Under the pieces are notes generated by a model that was given only the letters and a program-made list of their open reading frames with translations, did no database searches and was not told the origin of the DNA. A stretch of 6,512 nucleotides of DNA from JBLHKE01 sp047619485 (GTDB lineage: Bacteria; Verrucomicrobiota; Verrucomicrobiia; Verrucomicrobiales; DEV007), in contig JBLHKE010000454.1 in assembly GCA_047619485.1 (NCBI GenBank), forward strand, positions 1-6,512, in the 5' to 3' direction. Each line of letters begins with the position of its first letter. The stretch's first letter is position 1. This document shows positions 1-5,400 of the stretch, in pieces. The translations under genes and the position numbers were made by a program.

Positions 1-2
1 GG

Positions 3-746
3 CAGGGAGTAGTCACCAGTGACGGGGCAGACGCGGCAGAGACCGGAAATCTATCGAGTGGCCAGTCGTCGATCATCGAGGCATCAGTCGATGGGCCAGC
101 CGAATTGACCTTTCAGTGGAAGGTATCCACTAGCCAGTTCGACTCCTTTCGATTTTTCATCGATGGTTCTCCGAGAGCCTCTTCATCAGGGGAGTCGGAT
201 TGGAAACGGGAAACGCTGTTCATTGGATCGGGCACTCATACGATCAAGTGGACCTACTCGAAGAATTCGACTTTCTCGGTCGGCAGCAACCAAGCCTGGC
301 TCGACCATGTCCGCCTCAGTTACAGCTACGAACATTGGCTGCGCGCTTATTTCAATCCAACCGAGCAGGCGAATCTGTTAGTCAGTGGCTCCGACGCAGA
401 TCCCGACATGGACGGGACGAACAATTTGCTCGAGTTCCTGTTCGACCTGCACCCGAAACGCCCCGACGCGGACTCGCCGAATCTGCCGAGGGTGACGATC
501 GTCGAATCTGGCGGCCAGAAATTTGGAGCACTGATCTGGACACAGCACCAGAAGCGCGCTGAGACGCTCGACCTATCGGTCGAGTTCTCGACCCATTTGG
601 AGGCCGGCAGCTGGCAAACGCTCTCTGCACCCGTCGAGGAAATTTCGACCGCCTCCCCATTGCGCACTTTACGCGTCATCAACCCGGCACCGCACTCGAG
701 CCCGGTGCGCGAGTTCTACCGGCTAACTGCTGGAACTCCGCCCTAG
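3..746 (+). CDS. C-terminal part of a secreted multidomain protein (5' end outside window)
   Basis: The frame is open from base 3 with no stop until TAG at 744-746, giving 247 visible residues; the true start lies upstream. Residues about 5-105 match a beta-sandwich module common in secreted proteins of Verrucomicrobiota and relatives: a D-G-A-D-A-A start, L-T-F-Q-W-K-V-S (35-42), S-G-E-S-D-W (62-67), G-T-H-T-I-K-W-T-Y-S-K, and W-L-D (99-101). A linker then leads to D-A-D-P-D-M-D-G (131-138) and N-N-L-L-E-F (140-145), an Asp-rich loop resembling thrombospondin-3 or dockerin-type calcium loops. The last 90 residues look like a beta domain (S-V-E-F-S-T-H-L, W-Q-T-L, E-F-Y-R-L). An internal TTG at 105 is in frame but would cut the first module, so it is not the start. 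The role is probably extracellular binding or attachment. No catalytic motif is visible. The family assignment is from memory of the pattern; the partial gene itself is certain. Confidence 0.85.
   Translation, partial: QGVVTSDGADAAETGNLSSGQSSIIEASVDGPAELTFQWKVSTSQFDSFRFFIDGSPRASSSGESDWKRETLFIGSGTHTIKWTYSKNSTFSVGSNQAWLDHVRLSYSYEHWLRAYFNPTEQANLLVSGSDADPDMDGTNNLLEFLFDLHPKRPDADSPNLPRVTIVESGGQKFGALIWTQHQKRAETLDLSVEFSTHLEAGSWQTLSAPVEEISTASPLRTLRVINPAPHSSPVREFYRLTAGTPP
743..746. other. Shared CTAG: overlapping stop codons of two convergent genes
   Basis: The plus-strand gene stops with TAG at 744-746 and the minus-strand gene stops with TAG read from 745 to 743. The palindrome CTAG therefore gives a stop to both. 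There is no intergenic space, so any terminator for either gene must lie inside the coding sequence of the other. No hairpin with a T-run was seen near the junction. Confidence 0.9.
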
Positions 747-2098
747 CTCTCCAAGACCACCAGCTGGAAGAATTTCATCAGCGCCGAGGTGTCGGGGTCG
801 GTGAATTTTACCGACTGGATTCCGGCGTCCTCAGACTCGATTTCTTCCAGCTCGATCAGTGGAAACCACTCGTCGAGATCAGTCGAATAAGAGATCGAAT
901 AGCTCACCGATCCGACCCGATCCGCAGGGCGCATGAAAGTGAGCGTCGTAGCTCCTCCGCTTGACTTTGCCACTTTTGGCAATGCGTCATGATCGCCCGG
1001 AGTAGCCACTTTGGGCAATAGCCCGAGAGCGTATTCCATGAAGTTCGGGATTCCATCGTAATCGGGATCAGCCTCCGCGCCACTGATGAGAAGGTCATCG
1101 AGTTCCACCGCGGTAAATTCCATCGACCTCCAATCCTCGAAGCTCAAGCTGATCGCGAGATCGTCCTCCGCAGTAAGCACCAGACCCTTCAGCGGATTCC
1201 CCCTCGCCCCGCCCACGATGACGTAGGTTCCTGCCCCGTAGCCGATGCCATTAAAATCGACTTCGCTGACCACATCGGTCACCGCCCAGTTGACCCCGTC
1301 TATCGAAGTGAGAACCTTCGCGGGGAAACCGTCCTCCGGTAAGGGATCGCCAACGGCGACAAACTGCTTTCCGTTGTTCGTAACGCTGCGCAACCTGGTG
1401 AACACGACAATATTCTGGCGGGTCCAGACGGCCGCATCGGTCGATGTCAGGATAGCCCCGTTCTGCCCGACCACCACGTAGATTCCATTTAGGTAGCTAG
1501 ACGCAAAAAAGTAGTCAAAGCTCCCCGGGCCACTCGAGGCCCGCGTCCAGAGCTGACCATCGGTCGAATGCACGATCACGCCGTCCGCGCCGACAGCGAC
1601 GAACTTGCCATCACCATAGGTGACTCCCTGCAGCGCCGCCGAGGTTGGGGGAACCCCCAGCTCCCAGTTCACTCCATCAGTCGAATAGCGAGCGGTTCCA
1701 GATCCGCCGACAGTCACAAACCTCCCGTTGCCAAATGCGCAACCCGATAGCAAGACACTTGTCCTCACATCTCGCGGAGTCCAAGTCACACCATCCGGAG
1801 AGGTCAGCGCAGTTCCAGTAGATCCGGTGGCAAGGAACAAGCCGTTGCCGTAAGTGACACCACGCAGAGCTTCGCCCGTATTGGAGACCTGCTGGGTCCA
1901 GGTGACCCCGTCAGGCGAAGTAACGATTCCGCCAGGATCGCCGACGGCGACGAACTGCCCGCCTCCATAAGCAACACCGCCGAGGTCACTACTCGTGCCC
2001 GAGTCATGTGGTGTCCACACCGACTGGGCCGCTGCGGGGATACATCCGCAGACGATGGAGAAGGTGATGAGATATAGGGGTGTCAATCGGGACATCAT
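743..2098 (-). CDS. Secreted seven-repeat beta-propeller protein with calcium-loop-like C-terminal module
   Basis: 451 residues from the chosen ATG. That start is preferred because it gives a compact signal peptide: short basic start (M-M-S-R), hydrophobic core L-T-P-L-Y-L-I-T-F-S-I-V, and an A-A-A-Q-S cleavage region near residue 24. The frame extends upstream to ATGs at 2128 and 2221; 2128 is possible, while 2221 would put 41 unlikely residues before the signal peptide. No start has a clear Shine-Dalgarno site. Residues 27-316 carry repeats of the form G-V-(T/A)-Y-G-x-G-x-F-V-A-V-G...T-S-x-D-G-V-x-W-T. The tryptophans fall at 28, 67, 106, 145, 184, 225 and 271, which suggests a seven-bladed BNR/Kelch-like propeller. 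Residues about 321-451 repeat the C-terminal plan of the convergent neighbour: E-D-W, S-G-A-E-A-D-P-D-Y-D-G, N-F-M-E-Y, S-T-D-L-D-E-W, F-F-Q-L. V-C-G-C in the signal peptide weakly resembles a lipobox but has Cys at -2, so a lipoprotein is less likely. The ligand is unknown; the role is probably extracellular. Confidence 0.9.
   Translation of the reverse strand: MMSRLTPLYLITFSIVCGCIPAAAQSVWTPHDSGTSSDLGGVAYGGGQFVAVGDPGGIVTSPDGVTWTQQVSNTGEALRGVTYGNGLFLATGSTGTALTSPDGVTWTPRDVRTSVLLSGCAFGNGRFVTVGGSGTARYSTDGVNWELGVPPTSAALQGVTYGDGKFVAVGADGVIVHSTDGQLWTRASSGPGSFDYFFASSYLNGIYVVVGQNGAILTSTDAAVWTRQNIVVFTRLRSVTNNGKQFVAVGDPLPEDGFPAKVLTSIDGVNWAVTDVVSEVDFNGIGYGAGTYVIVGGARGNPLKGLVLTAEDDLAISLSFEDWRSMEFTAVELDDLLISGAEADPDYDGIPNFMEYALGLLPKVATPGDHDALPKVAKSSGGATTLTFMRPADRVGSVSYSISYSTDLDEWFPLIELEEIESEDAGIQSVKFTDPDTSALMKFFQLVVLES
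1151..2020 (-). repeat. Seven propeller repeats, 39-residue (117-bp) register
   Basis: This is the part of the minus-strand gene that encodes the propeller. Each unit has a Y-G-x-G-x-F-V-A-V-G strand, a G-x-I-x-T-S strand and a D-G-V-x-W-T turn. Tryptophan spacings are 39, 39, 39, 39, 41 and 46 residues, so the first units are in exact register and the last ones carry short insertions. Units 1-4 are the most alike; unit 5 has D-A-A-V-W in place of D-G-V-x-W; unit 7 loses the W (A-E-D-D-L). The first W (V-W-T-P) lies before unit 1 and may pair with unit 7 to close the ring, as in known propellers. Confidence 0.8.
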
Positions 2099-2159
2099 AG
2101 AGGGCTTTTTTTGCGGATGGGGGCGCATGCCGTTGCCGGGAGCAAACGCACGACTTTCT

Positions 2160-2192
2160 GATCCTGACCGTCTTATGAAGGTGGACAGGATC
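2160..2192. repeat. Inverted repeat, 10-base arms with one mismatch
   Basis: GATCCTGACC (2160-2169) faces GGACAGGATC (2183-2192) across a 13-base loop; nine of ten positions pair, seven of them consecutive. It lies 62 bases upstream of the chosen minus-strand start, so it could be an operator or a hairpin in the leader RNA. It has no T-run, so it is not a typical terminator. Arms of this length can occur by chance in a region of this size. Confidence 0.3.
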
Positions 2193-2240
2193 GGGCAAAC
2201 CTGCAGCTCAAGTTCAATCATTTCAAGATAATTGTGACCG

Positions 2241-2264
2241 GTTCAGGGTTCCAACCGTCTGAAC
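2241..2264. repeat. 24-base imperfect palindrome between divergent genes
   Basis: GTTCAG (2241-2246) and CTGAAC (2259-2264) are perfect inverted arms, and the centre adds GGTT-CC-AACC (2247-2256), itself an inverted repeat slightly off the outer axis. It overlaps the weak minus-strand -35 candidate, a position that would suit an operator. No regulator family can be named from the sequence. Chance occurrence is possible. Confidence 0.3.
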
Positions 2265-2406
2265 TGGTACAGTGCATCGAATCCCTTTAACAGAAGGACT
2301 CTGGAGACATGATTTCAATCGACACCTCCCGTTCCTTCATATTCGATAGCTATTCCCGATTCTGCGTCCCACCCGGCTGAGATCGGCCTAATCTCCCAAA
2401 ACTTCC

Positions 2407-5400
2407 ATGAAAATCCCAGATAACACCATTTGCTCGAATCAGCTTCGTTGGATTCTCTTTTCGCTCGCCAATCTGGCGCTCGTTTGCTTTGCCAATGCGG
2501 GGCTAATCACTGGCGAGCATGTCGTCACCAACCTCAACGACGCCGGCGACGGCTCCCTCCGCGCCGCGCTCCACGCCTCGAACGAATCCGACGGCTCGGA
2601 CGTGATCGTCTTCGGCGAGGGCGCCTCTTCGGGGACGATCCACCTGCAATCGCCACTCCCCGCAATTTTCGGAGTCGTCACGATCGATGGCCCTGGAGCC
2701 GATGCGCTCAGCATCAGCGGTGATTCCGACGATGACGGATCCCCCGACGTAGCCATCCTCGCGATCGTAGGATCGTTTGCCAATGCGACCGTCTCCGGAC
2801 TTACCCTAGCAGAAGGCGTTGGCCATACCCACGCGCCCCAGCACGATGACGATGAAGAGGACGAAGAGTGGCAAGCCGGCTTCGGAGAGAACGATAGCAG
2901 TCACTATCACCGCCGCCGTGGTGGAGCCGTGACGGTCGCTTCCGGTGCGACCCTAAATCTCGAGAAGGCTGCCGTAATCGACTGCGTCGCTCGCAAACAC
3001 TACCAGCAGCCAGAATCAGCAGCCGATCTTCGCAACTTCGATCATGCAGAAGACGACGACGATGACCACGACCGCCACGGATTCCCCGCCGGCGCCGGCA
3101 TTGCGGTGTTACTCGGCAACCTCCACATCAACAGCTGCCTGATCGCCAACAACCGCATCGGTGACGACCAGACCATCGTCCAGCAGGACGAAGAGAGCGT
3201 CGGCGACGACCGTGGAGAAGACGAGGAAGATCGCACCGTCGGCGCTGGCGCGGCCATCTTCCTGATCGGCTCCCCCTCCAACGAAGTCACCATCACCAAC
3301 TCGACGATTTCCGGTAACGATGCGAACTCCCACTCGCAGGGCAACGCCCACTCTGGTGCCATCTACGTCGCGCAGTTGTCTGGCGAGGACGACATGGAAT
3401 GGGATGGCGAGGAGGAGGATTTCGAATTCCACGGCGGCCTCGACTTCGGCGACGACGAAGAGGAAGACGACAAAGATGAGAGTGAGAGTGAAGAAGACGA
3501 GGAGCGCCCACGTTTCACCGTCGTTCTCACCAACAACACGGTCGCTGACAACACCACCGACCGCGGATGCGCCGGCCTAGTCGTCAAAAACCACCGCCCG
3601 CGATTGATTCTTAAAAACAACCTCTTCGCCCAAAACGTGGTCGAGGATGATGAAAGCACCTGCAACTACCGCCGCCGCGGCGGTGGACCGAATCAACCAG
3701 CAGCGGTATCGATGGGCGGCAACATCTTCGATGATGCCAGCGGCAATGCTTTCCTCACCGCAACCAATGACCTCACCGAGAACAGCTCGCTCGTCCTCGG
3801 AACACTCGCCGACAACGGCGGCCCGACTGCGACCCACGCCATCGGCGAAGGTTCAGCAGCGATCGGCAACGCCGTCGAAGGTGCACCTGAGAACGACCAG
3901 CGCTGCCTCGCCCGCAGCGATCCAGCTGATTCTGGTGCCTACGAATTCGGTGCTGGTGGCGGCCCCGTGAACACGCCACCTGTCGTCGTTGTCGAGATCG
4001 AGGACATCTCGGTTAACCTCGGCGCCGCGCCGATGACCTTCAGCGTGCACCCGACCTTCTACGATGCCGAGGATTCCGACCTAGAGCTGGACTACGCCGT
4101 GACCGTGAACACCGACAGCGGCGTCGTCACCACCTCGGCGATCGCCTTTTCCGACGGCAACCTCACCCTCACCTTCGTTGGCATCGGTGTCAGCGAAATC
4201 GAGATCACCGCGACGGATACCGGCGGGCTGAGCGCCTCCACCCGCTTCAAGGTCAGCGTCGGCGACAATCAGAAGCCCGTCATCTCGGGCATGCCCGACA
4301 ATCTCTCCGCGCCGACTGACCCGGGCAGCGCAACCGCCGTGATCAGCTGGACCACACCGACCGCTTCCGACAATGTCGGCGTCATCTCCTTCACTAGCAC
4401 CCACAGCCCGGGAGACACCTTCCCGCTCGGATCAACGACCGTTACCTACACAGCCACCGATGCGGCCGGCAACTTCTGCGACGCCAGCTTCACCGTGAGC
4501 GTGAGCGACACCGAGAAGCCCGAGATCGCGAGCGTTCCTGACAACATCTCCGTGCCGACCGACGCGGGCAGCGTCACAGCCGTCGTCAGCTGGACAGCTC
4601 CGACTGCTTCTGACAATGTCGGCGTCGCCTCCTTCGTCAACACCCACAATCCCGGCGACACCTTCCCGCTCGGGTCGACGACCGTGACCTACACCGCCAC
4701 CGATGCCGCTGGCAACGTCTGCGACGCAAGCTTCACCGTGAGCGTGGGCGACAGCGAGAAGCCAGTGATCAGCGGAGCGCCAAACGACATCGTCACCACC
4801 ACCGAACCTGGCTTGGCGACTGCGGCCGTCGCCTGGACACCACCGACCGCGACCGATAACGTCGGCGTCGTCTCCCTCACCAGCAGCCACCCCCCCGGCA
4901 ATGTGTTTTCGGTCGGAGTGACGACCGTGACCTACACGGCGACGGATACGGCCAGCAACGTCTGCACCGACAGTTTCACCGTGACAGTCAACGACGAGGA
5001 GAAGCCGGAGATTGCCGGCCTTCCCGACGACATCGTCGTGCAAGCCGAGCCCGGAAATACCACCGCAGTCGTGACCTGGGAAGAACCTACCGCCACCGAC
5101 AATGTCGGCGTCACCAGCCTGACGGCTAATCTCCCCTCCGGCTCCGACTTCCCGATCGGCGAGACCGTCGTCGTCTACACGGCAGAAGACGCCGCCGGCA
5201 ATGTTTGCATCGCGGCCTTCCTAGTCACGGTCGAAGAGCCCGAGGGCGGGTTCTTCCTCGACTTCATCAGCATCCGCAGCGATCCCGCGCCGGGCACCGA
5301 CGGGTCGATCTTCAACACCTACCAGAGAGCCTTTATCAACGAGAGCGATCTCGTTGTTTTCTCTGGCTCGGTGAGCGGCGGCGGCAGCGCCGGGAATACC

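Larger units (their letters stand above)
2099..2406. promoter_or_regulatory. Divergent intergenic region between propeller gene and giant gene
   Basis: About 308 bases with no convincing gene; promoters for both flanking genes must lie here or in coding sequence. A weak minus-strand candidate is TTGGAA (2254-2249), 18 bases, then TATCTT (2230-2225), each 4 of 6 to the sigma-70 consensus. For the giant gene only a -35-like TCGACA at 2319-2324 was seen, with no good -10. No Shine-Dalgarno site precedes ATG 2407. Two imperfect inverted repeats lie inside the region. If the minus-strand gene starts at 2128 rather than 2098, the region is 30 bases shorter. Confidence 0.5.

Noticed and set aside
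105..107. TTG at 105 as the start of the first gene
   Set aside because: The frame is open back to base 3 and the residues before TTG belong to the same beta-sandwich module, so the gene must begin upstream of the window.
2101..2112. T-run (seven T at 2106-2112) as a possible plus-strand terminator
   Set aside because: No stable hairpin directly precedes it, and no plus-strand gene ends there; the base run lies in the leader of the minus-strand gene.
2099..2221. Upstream extension of the propeller gene to ATG 2221
   Set aside because: It would put 41 residues, including several Arg, before a well-formed signal peptide. ATG 2098 (or 2128) fits an exported protein better.
2430..2723. Arg-rich plus-strand open frame at the start of the giant gene
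   Set aside because: It is an alternative frame inside the signal peptide and CSLREA-like region; its product is low-complexity R/P-rich and shows no gene signals.
3109..3837. Several overlapping minus-strand frames opposite the acidic tracts, rich in Ser, Val or Arg
   Set aside because: They come from reading GAN-rich codons backwards. The plus-strand frame is continuous and keeps its beta-helix pattern on both sides.
4432..5043. Long open frame of 203 codons on the minus strand opposite the HYR repeats
   Set aside because: It is a mirror of the repeat-rich, high-GC3 coding strand. Its product is a Gly/Val/Ala/Asp-rich repeat with no signal or known motif, and the plus strand has a clear domain structure across the same bases.
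4264..5235. Regular 243-bp repeats as a possible CRISPR or other DNA-level array
   Set aside because: The period is far too long, there are no constant short repeats with unique spacers, and the repeats are in frame and encode HYR domains.
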